Source of the DNA: Roseomonas indoligenes
Lineage (GTDB): Bacteria; Pseudomonadota; Alphaproteobacteria; Acetobacterales; Acetobacteraceae
DNA length: 64,000 nt
Assembly: GCF_017813365.1 (NCBI RefSeq)
Contig: NZ_JAGIZA010000002.1
Location: 414,394-478,393 of the forward strand
Reading direction: 5' to 3'
Shown here: positions 42,505-51,165 of the stretch, in pieces
How positions within the stretch are numbered: position 1 is the stretch's first letter
How the letters are laid out: each line of letters starts with the position of its first letter
Translations under genes and position numbers: made by a program
Notes under the pieces: generated by a model
What the model was told of the DNA's origin: nothing
Databases searched by the model: none
The model's input: the letters and a program-made list of their open reading frames with translations, nothing else

Positions 42505-44376
42505 ATGGCTGACGACAACGCGATGGTGAGGCGACAGCGGCTCCTGGCCGATTTCGGCGAGTTCGCTCTACGGTCCGAGAACCTGGACGAAATCCTCCAC
42601 GAAGCGTGCCGGCTGGTGGCGGAGGCGCTGGGGACCGCCCGGGCCAAGATCCTCGAGATCCAGGAGGGCGGGCAGTCCTTCCTTGTCCGGGCCGGCATCG
42701 GATGGGATCCCGGCATTGTCGGGGAGTTGCGCCTGCCTATGGGCGAGCAGTCGTCCGAGAGTTACTCCATCACGGCCGGAAGGCCCGTGATCATGCGGGA
42801 CATCCGGGCGGAAGACCGGTTCTCGGTCCCGGAGTTCATGCGGGCGGCCGGGGTGGTCGCCTCCGTCAACGCGCCCATCCTGCTGCCGGGCGGCAAGGCC
42901 TTCGGCCTGCTCCAGGCGGATGACACGCGGCCGCGAGAGTTCGGGCAGGAGGATGCGGAGTTCCTCCGTACCTACACCATCATCCTCGGGCCGGTGATCG
43001 ACCGGCTGCTGAAGCTCGGCCAGCTGCGCCTGGCGGAGGAGCGCTTCCGCCTGACCGTCGAGACGGCGCTGGACTACGCGATCTTCGTGACCGACCGCGA
43101 CGACCAGATCACCGACTGGCTGCCGGGCGCGGCCGCCGTCTTCGGCTGGACCGCGGAGGAGGTGGCGGGCCGGCCCGGCGCCGTCCTCTTCACCCCCGAG
43201 GACCGCGCGAAGGGCGAGCCGAGGAAGGAAGTCCTCACCGCCATGGAGCATGGGTGGGCCCCGAACATCCGCTGGCATCTCCGCAAGGATGGCAGCCGCG
43301 TCTTCATCGAGGGCTCGCTCCGCGCCCTGCACGACGAGGCCGGCGAGCTGCGCGGCTTCCTCAAGATCGGCCGGGACGCCACGGATCGCCGGGCGGCGGA
43401 GGAGCGGCTGCGCGAGAGCGAGGAGCGGTTCCGGCAGTTCGGCGAGGCCTCCTCCGACCTCATCTGGATGCGGGACGCCGCGACCCTGGGCTTCGAGTAT
43501 CTCAGCCCCGCCTTCGAGCCCATCTACGGCCGGAGCCGGGAGGAGCAGCTGGCCGACAACACGTTGGAGTCCTGGGCCGCGCTGGTCCATGCCGACGACC
43601 GTGAGATGGTGGTGCAGCGGCTGCTCTCCGTGCGGGACGGTGCGCGCGCGAACTTCGAGTTCCGCATCCTCCGCCCCCCGGACGGCGAGCTGCGCTGGAT
43701 CCGCAACACCGATTTCCCCCTGCCGGACCAGTCGGGCCGCGTGCGGCGCCTGGCCGGCATCGCGAAGGACGTGACGGAGGAGAAGGCGAGCGCCGCCCGG
43801 CTGGAGGTGCTGGTGGCGGAGTTGCAGCACCGCGGCCGGAACCTGCTGGGCGTGGTTTCCGCGGTGGCGGGCAGGACGTTGGGCCAGGTCGGTCCGGTCG
43901 AGCACTTTCGCAGCCGGCTCCAGGCCCTCAGCCGCGCGCAGGGGCTTCTCAGCCAATCAGGCAGCGACACGGTGGAGGTGGGCGCGCTCATCGGCGCGGA
44001 GCTGGAGGCCTATGCGCAGGCGGAGCCTCCGAAGGTGACGATCAACGGCCCGAAGGTGAGGCTTACCTCTCGCCAGGTGCAGAACTTCGCCCTGGCGCTG
44101 CACGAGCTGACGACGAATGCGGTGAAGTACGGGGCGCTGAAGGGGGAGGAGGGGCAGCTCTCCGTCCGCTGGTTCATCGGCCAGACCGGCCGGGGGCGCC
44201 GATCCCTCGTGCTGGAATGGGAGGAGACGGGGTACGAGGTGCCGCCCGAGGCGGGGCGGCGCGGTTACGGCCGCGAGCTGATCGAGAAGGCCCTGTCCTA
44301 CGCCCTGCGCGCGACCACCGATTACCGGCTGGACGCGAAGGGCGTGCGCTGCCGGATCGAGCTGCCGCTGGCCTGA
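42505..44376 (+). CDS. HWE-family sensor histidine kinase with GAF and two PAS domains
   Basis: A 623-residue cytoplasmic sensor kinase. It has a GAF domain at about 15-165 (LDEILHEACRLVAEALG), PAS 1 at about 175-295 (DYAIFVTDRDDQITDWLPGA), PAS 2 at about 300-425 (DLIWMRDAATLGFEYLSPAF) and an HWE kinase core. In the core are the phospho-His in LQHRGRNLLGVV (His442), the N box HELTTNAVKYGAL (Asn538) and the WEE motif in LEWEETG, which defines the family. There are no membrane spans. It lies 112 bp before a single-domain response regulator on the same strand, its likely partner. HWE kinases in alphaproteobacteria often act in light, general stress or PhyR pathways, but no phyR or ecfG is here. 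Confidence 0.9.
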   Translation: MADDNAMVRRQRLLADFGEFALRSENLDEILHEACRLVAEALGTARAKILEIQEGGQSFLVRAGIGWDPGIVGELRLPMGEQSSESYSITAGRPVIMRDIRAEDRFSVPEFMRAAGVVASVNAPILLPGGKAFGLLQADDTRPREFGQEDAEFLRTYTIILGPVIDRLLKLGQLRLAEERFRLTVETALDYAIFVTDRDDQITDWLPGAAAVFGWTAEEVAGRPGAVLFTPEDRAKGEPRKEVLTAMEHGWAPNIRWHLRKDGSRVFIEGSLRALHDEAGELRGFLKIGRDATDRRAAEERLRESEERFRQFGEASSDLIWMRDAATLGFEYLSPAFEPIYGRSREEQLADNTLESWAALVHADDREMVVQRLLSVRDGARANFEFRILRPPDGELRWIRNTDFPLPDQSGRVRRLAGIAKDVTEEKASAARLEVLVAELQHRGRNLLGVVSAVAGRTLGQVGPVEHFRSRLQALSRAQGLLSQSGSDTVEVGALIGAELEAYAQAEPPKVTINGPKVRLTSRQVQNFALALHELTTNAVKYGALKGEEGQLSVRWFIGQTGRGRRSLVLEWEETGYEVPPEAGRRGYGRELIEKALSYALRATTDYRLDAKGVRCRIELPLA

Positions 44377-44488
44377 CGGCGCGCCTGCCGCGGGCGCGAT
44401 CATTTTGCCGGTAGGCGGCCTGGGCTGGGCCTTCACCGCGCCGCAGGTTAAGGCAGGCGCTGCGGCCACGCCGCAACATACCATCCGG

Positions 44489-44893
44489 ATGACCGCTTCG
44501 ATGCCCGATGCTCCAGGCCCGCTCGCAGGCTGTCGTGTCCTCCTGGTCGAGGACGAGTACGTGATCGCGGACGAGATGGATGGCTGGCTGCGCCAGGCCG
44601 GCGCGGTGGTGCTGGGGCCGGTGCCCGACGTGGACGGGGCGCTGGACCTCATCGAGCGGGAGGCCGGCGCCCTCGACGTGGCGGTGCTGGACGCGAATCT
44701 CGGCGATGGCGAGACGGCCTATCCCGTCGCGGACCGGCTGGAGGAGCTGGGCGTGCCCTTCCTCTTCGCGACGGGCGACGTGCGGCTGGTGGACGAGCCG
44801 AGCTACCAGAGCCGGACCCGGCTGGAGAAGCCGGTCACCCAGCGCGGCCTGGTGCGGGCCCTGCAGAGCCTCGTGCCGCCGCGGGGCGGCTGA
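44489..44893 (+). CDS. Single-domain response regulator
   Basis: A 134-residue receiver domain without an output domain: CRVLLVEDEYVIADEMDGWL, phosphoacceptor in VAVLDANLGDGETAYPVAD, then FLFATGD and LEKPVTQRGL. The pattern (ANLGDG) is that of receivers linked to HWE/HisKA_2 kinases, and the gene follows such a kinase. It could pass phosphate on or act by binding. ATG 44489 and ATG 44501 are both possible starts. Confidence 0.85.
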   Translation: MTASMPDAPGPLAGCRVLLVEDEYVIADEMDGWLRQAGAVVLGPVPDVDGALDLIEREAGALDVAVLDANLGDGETAYPVADRLEELGVPFLFATGDVRLVDEPSYQSRTRLEKPVTQRGLVRALQSLVPPRGG

Positions 44894-44906
44894 GGACCGC
44901 CAGCCC

Positions 44907-45791
44907 CTAGAGGATCGCCTCGCCGCGCAGCACGGGGACGCAGGGTCCGCCCACCGTGGCCCGGATGCCGTCCGCCGCGCGCCGGGCGGTGGTCCGCAGC
45001 AGGCTCGGGCGGCCCATCTCCACGCCCTGGGTGATGTCCAGCCGCGCTTCCGGAGCGCCGGAGAGGGAGAGCAGCAGCGCGGCCAGCGGCGTGGCGGCGC
45101 TGCCCGTGGCCGGATCCTCCACCGTGCCGCCGAGGGGCGCGAACATCCGCGCGCGGGCGCGGCCACCCCCGTCATGGGCGTAGAGATAGAGGCCGACGCG
45201 GCCCTGCAGCCCGGGATGGGCCGTGGCGAGGGCACGGAAGGCGCCGAAATCCGGCTGCGCGCGGGAGAGGGCGTCCGGCGCCACCTCCGCGATGACGAAG
45301 GGGTTGCCGGTGCCGGCGTGGAGCGGGGGATGGGTGCTCGTCAGCACATCGTCCGGCGCCAGGCCGGCGCAGGCGGCGATCGCGGCGGGATCGAAGCTTT
45401 CCCCGAGAAGGAGCGGCTGCGGGGCGGCGATCGTCACGTTCGTCACCGCCCCCTCCTCGGAGCGGTCCAGGCTGATCTCCACCAGCCCCGCGATCTCCTC
45501 GAAGACGAGGCGGCGGGCGACGGATTCCTGCGCCAGCACGAAGCCCGTGCCGACATTCGGGTGGCCGGCGAAGGGCATCTCGTACTTGCGGGTGAAGATC
45601 CGCACGCGCGCGGTGTTCGCGGGATCTTCCGGCGGCAGGACGAAGGTGGTCTCGCTGAGATTGAACTCGGCGGCGAGGGCCTGCATCTCGGCGTCCGAGA
45701 GGCCGCGAGCATCGGGGAAGACGGCGAGCGGGTTGCCGCCGAAGCGGCGGTCCGTGAAGACGTCGAGGGTGACGAAGCGGAAGCTGCGCAT
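44907..45791 (-). CDS. PhzF family isomerase/epimerase
   Basis: A 294-residue PhzF-fold protein: [25 protein letters not shown] at the start (with the Asn-Pro-Leu motif), [12 protein letters not shown] with the catalytic Glu, [14 protein letters not shown] and the C-terminal [20 protein letters not shown]. PhzF itself isomerises an intermediate of phenazine synthesis, but most members, in genomes without other phz genes, have unknown reactions. There are no phenazine genes here. Confidence 0.92.
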   Translation of the reverse strand: MRSFRFVTLDVFTDRRFGGNPLAVFPDARGLSDAEMQALAAEFNLSETTFVLPPEDPANTARVRIFTRKYEMPFAGHPNVGTGFVLAQESVARRLVFEEIAGLVEISLDRSEEGAVTNVTIAAPQPLLLGESFDPAAIAACAGLAPDDVLTSTHPPLHAGTGNPFVIAEVAPDALSRAQPDFGAFRALATAHPGLQGRVGLYLYAHDGGGRARARMFAPLGGTVEDPATGSAATPLAALLLSLSGAPEARLDITQGVEMGRPSLLRTTARRAADGIRATVGGPCVPVLRGEAIL

Positions 45792-45826
45792 GGGCGGATG
45801 CTAGCGCAGCTTCCGTTGTTTCGCGA

Positions 45827-46636
45827 TCAGGCGGCGGGCGGGGCCACGGCGGCGTCCTTCTGCCCGCTTTCGGCCAGCGCCCGCGCGACGAAGCCGCTGG
45901 CCTTCATCTCCTCCACGAAGGCGCGGAGATAGGGCAGCGCGGCCTCGCGTCCGCCGGGAATGCCGACCGCCTGCTCGATCACCATGAAGCGGCCGGGAAT
46001 CACGCGCATTCCCGGATTCGCGGCGGCATAGGCCACCAGCGGCTGGGTGACGCCGGCCGCCGCGTCCAGCTTCTGCTGCAGGAACAGGTCGATGGCCTCC
46101 GGCGAGCTCGGCGCGCGCACCAGCTCCGCCGATTTCAGCGCGCGAGTCAGGTAAAGGTCGTAGGCGCTGCCCCGGCCGACGGCCACGCGGATCCCCGGCC
46201 GGTCCACCTCCTCCACCGCGCGCAGCGGCGAGGCGTCCGGCACCATGTAGGTGCCTTCGATCACCACATAGGGCGCGGTGAAGGCGATGCCCTGCGCGCG
46301 TACGGGGTCGATCGCCAGGAAGCACAGGTCCCATTCCCCGCGCTTGCCGGCGTCCGTGACCTTGCCGGCGGCGTCGTAGGTGGAGAAGCGGATGGTCGCG
46401 CCCAGGCGCCGCGCCAGTTCCCGCGCCAGGGCGGCGGAGACGCCCCGTGGCTCCCCGGTCGCCGGATCGGGCTGGGCGAGGACGGGGTTGCCGAAGTTGA
46501 TGGCCACCCGCAGCACCCCGCCCGGGGCGAGGATCGTGGCGGCTTCCTGCGGCTGGGCCTCAGCCGTGGCGGCCGTCACGGACAGCCCCGCGGCGAGCGC
46601 GGCGCGTCGGGAGAGGGGCATCTGTGTTCCATTCAT
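45827..46636 (-). CDS. ABC transporter substrate-binding protein (family 3)
   Basis: A 269-residue periplasmic solute-binding protein. The signal peptide (MPLSRRAALAAGLSVTAATAEAQ) has a twin Arg and may be Tat-dependent. The mature part starts GGVLRVAINFGNPVLAQPD and has SAALARELARRLG, GEWDLCFLAIDPVRAQGIAFTAPYV and RAVEEVDRPGIRVAVGRGSAYDL, typical of amino-acid-type SBP_bac_3 proteins. No permease or ATPase is adjacent, so it is an orphan. It starts 6 bp after the Bug-family gene ends. Confidence 0.83.
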   Translation of the reverse strand: MNGTQMPLSRRAALAAGLSVTAATAEAQPQEAATILAPGGVLRVAINFGNPVLAQPDPATGEPRGVSAALARELARRLGATIRFSTYDAAGKVTDAGKRGEWDLCFLAIDPVRAQGIAFTAPYVVIEGTYMVPDASPLRAVEEVDRPGIRVAVGRGSAYDLYLTRALKSAELVRAPSSPEAIDLFLQQKLDAAAGVTQPLVAYAAANPGMRVIPGRFMVIEQAVGIPGGREAALPYLRAFVEEMKASGFVARALAESGQKDAAVAPPAA

Positions 46637-46642
46637 CCTGCC

Positions 46643-47641
46643 TTATCCGGCCTGCTGGGGCTGGATGCCGGCCTTGCGCGCGGCATCGCCCCACTTCTCC
46701 AGTTCCGCCTGCACGAAGCGCCGGGTCTCCTCGGGCGTGGAGCGGATCACCTCCGCGCCCAGCGTCGCGTGGCGGGCCACCACGTCCGGCCGCATGACCG
46801 CTGCGCCGCAATCGGCGGAGAGCTTGCCCAGCACCGCGTCCGGGATGCCGGCGGGGCCGATCACCATGCCCCAGGTGGAGGCCTCGAAGCCCGGCATGAA
46901 GGCCTCGCCGAGCGTCGGCACGTCCGGCAGCTGCGGCGCGCGGGCGGCGCCGGTGGTGGCCAGCGCCTTGAAGCTGCCGGACTGGATGTGGGCGAGGGCG
47001 GCCGGGACCGTGTCGAACATCACGTCCACGCGCCCGGCCATGAGGTCCGGATGCGCCTGGGTGGAGCCGCGATAGGGCACGTAGGTCATCTCGATCTCCG
47101 CGCGCTGGGCGAAGAGGAGCGGGGCGAGCCGGACCACGCCGGAGGTGCCGGCGAAGGTCACGCTGCCCGGGCCGCCCGCCTTCGCGCGCGCCACCAGCTC
47201 CGCGGGCGTGCTCGCCTGGAATCCCTTGCCGGCGACGAGGACGAGCGGCGTCTTCGTCGTGAGCGTGACGAAGGAGAAGTCCCGCATCGTGTCGTAGGGC
47301 AGCCGGTAGAAGGCGGCGTTCACGGGGTGGCCGACCGAGACGAGGGCCAGCGTGTGGCCGTCGGGCGTGGACTTGGCGACGACCTCGGTGCCGATGATGC
47401 CGTCCGCCCCCGCGCGGTTCTCCACCGGCACGGGCTGGCCCCATTGGGCCGCGAGCGGTTCGGCGATCAGGCGGGCGGTGATGTCGGAGACGCCGCCGGG
47501 GGTATAGGGCACCACCATGCGAACGGCGCGGCTGGGGAAGCCGCTCCCCGGATTGCTCCCCGGACTGCTCCCTTGGGCCAGCAGCGGCCGGGCGGCGAGG
47601 AGAGCGGGTGCGGCCAGGGCCGCGCGGCGGGTGATGGGCAT
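46643..47641 (-). CDS. Bug/TctC family tripartite tricarboxylate transporter substrate-binding protein
   Basis: A 332-residue periplasmic binding protein. The signal MPITRRAALAAPALLAARPLLAQ is followed by FPSRAVRMVVPYTPGGVSDITARL, then QPVPVENRAGADGIIGTEVVAKS and GHTLALVSVGHPVN, the signature of the Bug/TctC family that is greatly expanded in betaproteobacteria and Acetobacteraceae. The ligand is probably a carboxylate. The TctAB membrane parts are not here. The ATG at 47641 gives the signal peptide start, and the longer open frame upstream is unconserved. Confidence 0.9.
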   Translation of the reverse strand: MPITRRAALAAPALLAARPLLAQGSSPGSNPGSGFPSRAVRMVVPYTPGGVSDITARLIAEPLAAQWGQPVPVENRAGADGIIGTEVVAKSTPDGHTLALVSVGHPVNAAFYRLPYDTMRDFSFVTLTTKTPLVLVAGKGFQASTPAELVARAKAGGPGSVTFAGTSGVVRLAPLLFAQRAEIEMTYVPYRGSTQAHPDLMAGRVDVMFDTVPAALAHIQSGSFKALATTGAARAPQLPDVPTLGEAFMPGFEASTWGMVIGPAGIPDAVLGKLSADCGAAVMRPDVVARHATLGAEVIRSTPEETRRFVQAELEKWGDAARKAGIQPQQAG

Positions 47642-47733
47642 GGCGTTCCTCTGGCATGGCCGCTTCGGCGACCTTGGGGAGAGGCTGCGCGAGGCGGGCG
47701 CCGCATGCAACGCCCGTTTGCGTCAGGCCGCGG

Positions 47734-48159
47734 TCAGCCCGGCGGTGCGGGCACCAGCCCGTGGCGGCGCATGATCTCGCCGACCTTCGCCGCATCCGGC
47801 GGGCCGGCGCGGAGAAGTGCGGCCAGTTCCCGGAAGTACTCGGGGCCGAGCACCCCGGGGGTGAGGACGCTGAGGCACTTCGCCACCGCGCCGCTGTGGT
47901 TCTGGAAGCCGTGGACGACGCCGCGCGGGATGAAGAGCGAATGGCCGGGCGTCAGCTCGTGGGTCTCCCCCGCCACAGTGAAGGCGATGGTGCCGGAGAG
48001 GCCGTAGACCGTCTCCTCCCAGGCCTCGTGGTAGTGGGGCACGGGCATGCGCCCCTCCGGCTGGAGCGTCAGCTCGAAGAGGTCGAGGCTGCCGCCCGTG
48101 TCGTGCTTGTCCCGCAGGAAGCGGAGGCTGAGGGAACCGAAGTCGATGGTTTCGGGCAT
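47734..48159 (-). CDS. Cupin-domain protein
   Basis: A 141-residue cupin. Motif 1 is MPVPHYHEAWEETVYGLSGTIAF and motif 2 is LTPGHSLFIPRGVVHGFQNHSG, with all His/Glu ligands present. The C-terminal extension (LGPEYFRELAALLRAGPPD) matches a common quercetin-dioxygenase-like group, but no substrate can be named. It lies 69 bp after phhB on the same strand. Confidence 0.75.
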   Translation of the reverse strand: MPETIDFGSLSLRFLRDKHDTGGSLDLFELTLQPEGRMPVPHYHEAWEETVYGLSGTIAFTVAGETHELTPGHSLFIPRGVVHGFQNHSGAVAKCLSVLTPGVLGPEYFRELAALLRAGPPDAAKVGEIMRRHGLVPAPPG

Positions 48160-48228
48160 GGGCGCTCCTGCCGGGCCGCCCGAGGTTCACGGGCCGGCCC
48201 CATAGTTCCTGGATCGGAACGGAGATGC

Positions 48229-48525
48229 CTAGGGGAGAAGCGCGTCGATGGAGGCGGCCAGGCGGATGTCGCGCTCGCTCAGCCCCCCGGCGTCATGGGT
48301 GGTCAGCGCGATCTCCACGCGGTTCCACACGTTGGACCATTCGGGGTGATGGTCCTGCATCTCCGCCAGCAGCGCCACGCGGGCCATGAAGCCGAAGGCC
48401 TCGGAGAAGTCGCGGAAGCGGAACTCCCGGCGGATGGCGTCGCGCCCCTCCGCCGGGGACCAGAGGGGCAGAAGCGCCGGCAGCTCGGCGCGGCGGGCCG
48501 GGGAGAGGGGATCGACCTTCGACAC
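48229..48525 (-). CDS. phhB: 4a-hydroxytetrahydrobiopterin dehydratase
   Basis: A 98-residue pterin-4a-carbinolamine dehydratase. The active-site pattern is [24 protein letters not shown] split around the His-His-Pro, followed by [13 protein letters not shown]. It regenerates the pterin cofactor of phenylalanine hydroxylase (phhA at 21291). I chose the GTG start at 48525 because AAGGAAA is 8 nt upstream and the protein then has the normal family length; the frame stays open further upstream, but that part overlaps the divergent gene. Confidence 0.9.
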   Translation of the reverse strand: MSKVDPLSPARRAELPALLPLWSPAEGRDAIRREFRFRDFSEAFGFMARVALLAEMQDHHPEWSNVWNRVEIALTTHDAGGLSERDIRLAASIDALLP

Positions 48526-48571
48526 TGGCGCTTTTCCTTGACCTGGGGCCCCGTTATGGCCCCCTTGCGGC

Positions 48572-48991
48572 ATGCCGAACACCGAGATGCCGAGCGGCGT
48601 GCGCTGGGGCACCCCACCGACCGCCGAGGACCTGGCCGAACTGGCGGAAACCGCCTTCGCGGCCATTCCCGAACCCCTGCGGGAGGCGGTGCGCGGCGCC
48701 GCCATTCTGGTGGAGGAGATCCCCGACGACGAGACCCTGGCCGAGATGGGGCTGGAGCATCCCTGGGAACTGACCGGCCTGTACCGGGGCGTGCCGCTGA
48801 CCGACAAATCCGCCCTCGACGCGCCGGCGCTGCCCGACACCATCCTTCTCTACCGCGAGCCCATCCTGGTGGAGTGGGTGGAGAGCGGGGAGGATCTGTT
48901 CCGGCTCGTCCGGAACGTGCTGATCCACGAGATCGCCCACCACTTCGGCTATTCCGAGGAGGGGATCGCGCGGCTGGAGGGCGAGGGGTAG
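48572..48991 (+). CDS. Zincin-like metallopeptidase family protein
   Basis: A 139-residue protein with the zinc-protease motif [10 protein letters not shown] (HExxH) near the C-terminus and the family core [12 protein letters not shown], followed by [14 protein letters not shown]. This is the PF06262-type possible metallopeptidase, small, cytoplasmic and widely conserved in alphaproteobacteria. Its proteolytic activity has not been shown to my knowledge. It diverges from phhB across 46 bp. Confidence 0.85.
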   Translation: MPNTEMPSGVRWGTPPTAEDLAELAETAFAAIPEPLREAVRGAAILVEEIPDDETLAEMGLEHPWELTGLYRGVPLTDKSALDAPALPDTILLYREPILVEWVESGEDLFRLVRNVLIHEIAHHFGYSEEGIARLEGEG

Positions 48992-49045
48992 CGGACTCAA
49001 CCCACCCTCCGGCCCGGCGTTGGGGCTGGGAAGGAACCCCGCCCC

Positions 49046-49816
49046 ATGCTCCAGGCCCAGCGCTGGCCCGATACCCTCTGGATCATCCGCCACGGCGAGA
49101 GTGCGGGAAACGTCGCGCGCGACGCGGCGCACCGTAGCAACGCGGCGCGAATCGCCCTCGAAGGGCGCGACGTGGACGTACCGCTGAGTCCGCTCGGGCA
49201 GGAACAGTCCCTCTCGCTCGGCCGCTGGTTCGCCTCCATGCCGGAGAGTGAGCGGCCGGAGGTGGTGCTCTGCTCCCCCTATCGCCGCGCCCGGCAGACC
49301 GCGGCCCTGATCCACGAGGCGGGCGGGCTGCCCGTGGCGCCGGACGACTTCGTGATCGACGAACGGCTGCGCGAGAAGGAATTCGGCGTGCTGGACGGGC
49401 TGACCACCCACGGCATCCGCCAGGAGATGCCGGAGCAGGCCGAGTTCCGCCGCATCCTCGGCAAGTTCTACCACCGGCCGCCCGGCGGCGAATCCTGGTG
49501 CGACGTGATCCTGCGGCTGCGGTCGGCGCTGGACACGATCAGCCTGCACCACGCCGGCCGGCGCGTGGCGATTGTCGGGCACCAGGTCGTGGTGCTGTGC
49601 CTGCGCTACCTGCTGGAGAACATGACGGAGGAGGGGATCCTGGCGATCGACCGCGAGGGCGACGTGCCGAATTGCGGCATCACGGAATACCGCTTCGATC
49701 CTTCCGCCGGTTCCAACGGCGCGTTGACCCTGGCGCGCTACAACTTCGTCGTGCCGCTGGAGCGGGAGGGAACGCCCGTGACGGCGGAGCCTGACGCGAA
49801 GGCGGTGGCACCTTGA
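49046..49816 (+). CDS. Histidine phosphatase family protein
   Basis: A 256-residue phosphoglycerate-mutase-like phosphatase. The catalytic motif is LWIIRHGESAGNVAR with His16, followed by VPLSPLGQEQSLSLGRWF, VLCSPYRRARQTAALI and VAIVGHQVVVLCLRYLLE with the second His. The substrate is unknown. Its stop overlaps the next start as TTGA, which couples it to NAD(P)HX dehydratase and may hint at a nucleotide- or NAD-related role. Confidence 0.87.
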   Translation: MLQAQRWPDTLWIIRHGESAGNVARDAAHRSNAARIALEGRDVDVPLSPLGQEQSLSLGRWFASMPESERPEVVLCSPYRRARQTAALIHEAGGLPVAPDDFVIDERLREKEFGVLDGLTTHGIRQEMPEQAEFRRILGKFYHRPPGGESWCDVILRLRSALDTISLHHAGRRVAIVGHQVVVLCLRYLLENMTEEGILAIDREGDVPNCGITEYRFDPSAGSNGALTLARYNFVVPLEREGTPVTAEPDAKAVAP

Positions 49817-50688
49817 TCGATCCGGCCTGGCTGCGCGCCCATCCCCTGCCGATCCCGGCGGAGGACGACGACAAGTCCGCGCGCGGCACGGTGCAGGTGG
49901 TGGGCGGCTGCGCCGAGGTGCCCGGCGCCGTGCTGCTGGCCGGCGAGGGGGCGCTGCGCGCCGGCGCGGGCAAGCTGCGCCTGGCCAGCGTGCGCTCCGT
50001 CGCGGCGCACCTCGCCGTCGCGGCGCCGGAAGCCCTGGTGATCGCGCTGGACGAGACGGAGGATGGGCTGATCGCCCCAGGTGCAGCCGACGCCCTGCTG
50101 CCGCGCCTCTCCCGCTGCGCCGCCCTTCTCGTCGGGCCGGGCATGCCGGAGGACGGGGCGGCCGCGCTGCTGGGCGCGCTGCTGCGGCATATGGAACCGG
50201 GGCCGGGCGTGGTGATCGATGCCGGTGCCCTCGGGGAACTCGCATCCTACCCGGAGCTGCTGCGCCGCCATCACGGGCGCTGCGTGATCACGCCCCATGC
50301 CGGGGAAATGGCGCGGCTGCTGGGCATGGAGCGGGACGCGGTCACGGCCGATCCGCTCGCCGCGGCGCGCAAGGCTGCAGGGATGCTGGACGTGGTGGTG
50401 GCGATGAAGGGCTCGCGGACCTGGGTGGTGGCGCCGGAGGGCGAGGCCCTGCTCTGCACCCACGGCCATGTCGGGCTGGCCACCTCCGGTTCCGGCGACA
50501 CGCTGGGCGGGATCCTGGCCGGGCTGCTGGCGCGCGGCGCGGACCCGGTGCAGGCAACGGCCTGGGCGGTGTGGCTGCACGCGGAGGCTGGGCACCGGCT
50601 GGCGCGAAAGATGGGCACGCTCGGTTTCCTGGCGCGGGAACTGCTGGCGGAGATCCCGGCGATCATGGCGGACCTCTCGGCCGGCTGA
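49813..50688 (+). CDS. nnrD: ADP-dependent NAD(P)H-hydrate dehydratase
   Basis: A 291-residue ribokinase-fold enzyme that repairs hydrated NAD(P)H. Motifs are ARGTVQVVGGCAEVPGAVLL, VITPHAGEMARLLG, VVVAMKGSRTWVVAP and ATSGSGDTLGGILAGLLARG with the catalytic Asp. The epimerase half (NnrE), often fused, is absent, so this is the stand-alone form. The start is TTG at 49813, overlapping the phosphatase stop; a weak start in such an overlap suggests translation depends on the upstream gene. Confidence 0.9.
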   Translation: MIDPAWLRAHPLPIPAEDDDKSARGTVQVVGGCAEVPGAVLLAGEGALRAGAGKLRLASVRSVAAHLAVAAPEALVIALDETEDGLIAPGAADALLPRLSRCAALLVGPGMPEDGAAALLGALLRHMEPGPGVVIDAGALGELASYPELLRRHHGRCVITPHAGEMARLLGMERDAVTADPLAAARKAAGMLDVVVAMKGSRTWVVAPEGEALLCTHGHVGLATSGSGDTLGGILAGLLARGADPVQATAWAVWLHAEAGHRLARKMGTLGFLARELLAEIPAIMADLSAG

Positions 50689-50738
50689 CCGACCACGTTC
50701 CGGCAACCCGGCGTGGCGGGCGCCCCGGCCTGCTCGGC

Positions 50739-51002
50739 CTATCCCTGGCCGGCGCTCCGTCCGGCGCGGACGGCCGGCGATTCGGTGGCGAGGAAGTCAA
50801 GGGTGAACAGGACAAGGCCCGCCTCGTCCACGACCTCCATCTGCCACTCCTCGCCGCTCCAGAAGGCGCCATTGTCGGCCTTCAGCAGCCCGCCCGCGAG
50901 GTGGACGGCCTGCTGCTTCGCGGCGCTGATGTTCGGCAATTCCTTGCCGGTCCTGTCGGGCAGGGACTGGCCGTCGCGGACGTGGAAGAAATATCTTGGC
51001 AT
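50739..51002 (-). CDS. DUF6894 family protein
   Basis: An 87-residue protein that starts MPRYFFHVRDGQSLPDRTG and continues LPNISAAKQQAVHLAGGLL, then WQMEVVDEAGLVLFTLDFLA. The MPRYFFHxxDG start and the GxxVxxLxF end are typical of DUF6894, small proteins common in Methylobacterium and Acetobacteraceae. The function is unknown. An in-frame ATG nine bases upstream is a less likely start. Confidence 0.75.
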   Translation of the reverse strand: MPRYFFHVRDGQSLPDRTGKELPNISAAKQQAVHLAGGLLKADNGAFWSGEEWQMEVVDEAGLVLFTLDFLATESPAVRAGRSAGQG

Positions 51003-51165
51003 GGCCTGCACCGCGACAAACTGGCGAGGGCACTGAAGCGATCAGTCGCCGGCAGCCAGGGGCAGGGCAGCGATACGGACCGTCTACGTCCGGCGTCGTC
51101 CGGGCGGCAACGTAATTAGCCCGCGCCGATCGTCACGGTTGCGGGGGGTTGTGGCCTGGCAACAC

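Noticed and set aside
44907-45791. Phenazine biosynthesis cluster
   Set aside because: Only a PhzF-family protein is present. The family is widespread without phenazine genes, and none of the other phz functions are nearby.
45827-47641. A complete solute transport operon
   Set aside because: Two periplasmic binding proteins of different families lie side by side, but no permease or ATPase genes accompany them.
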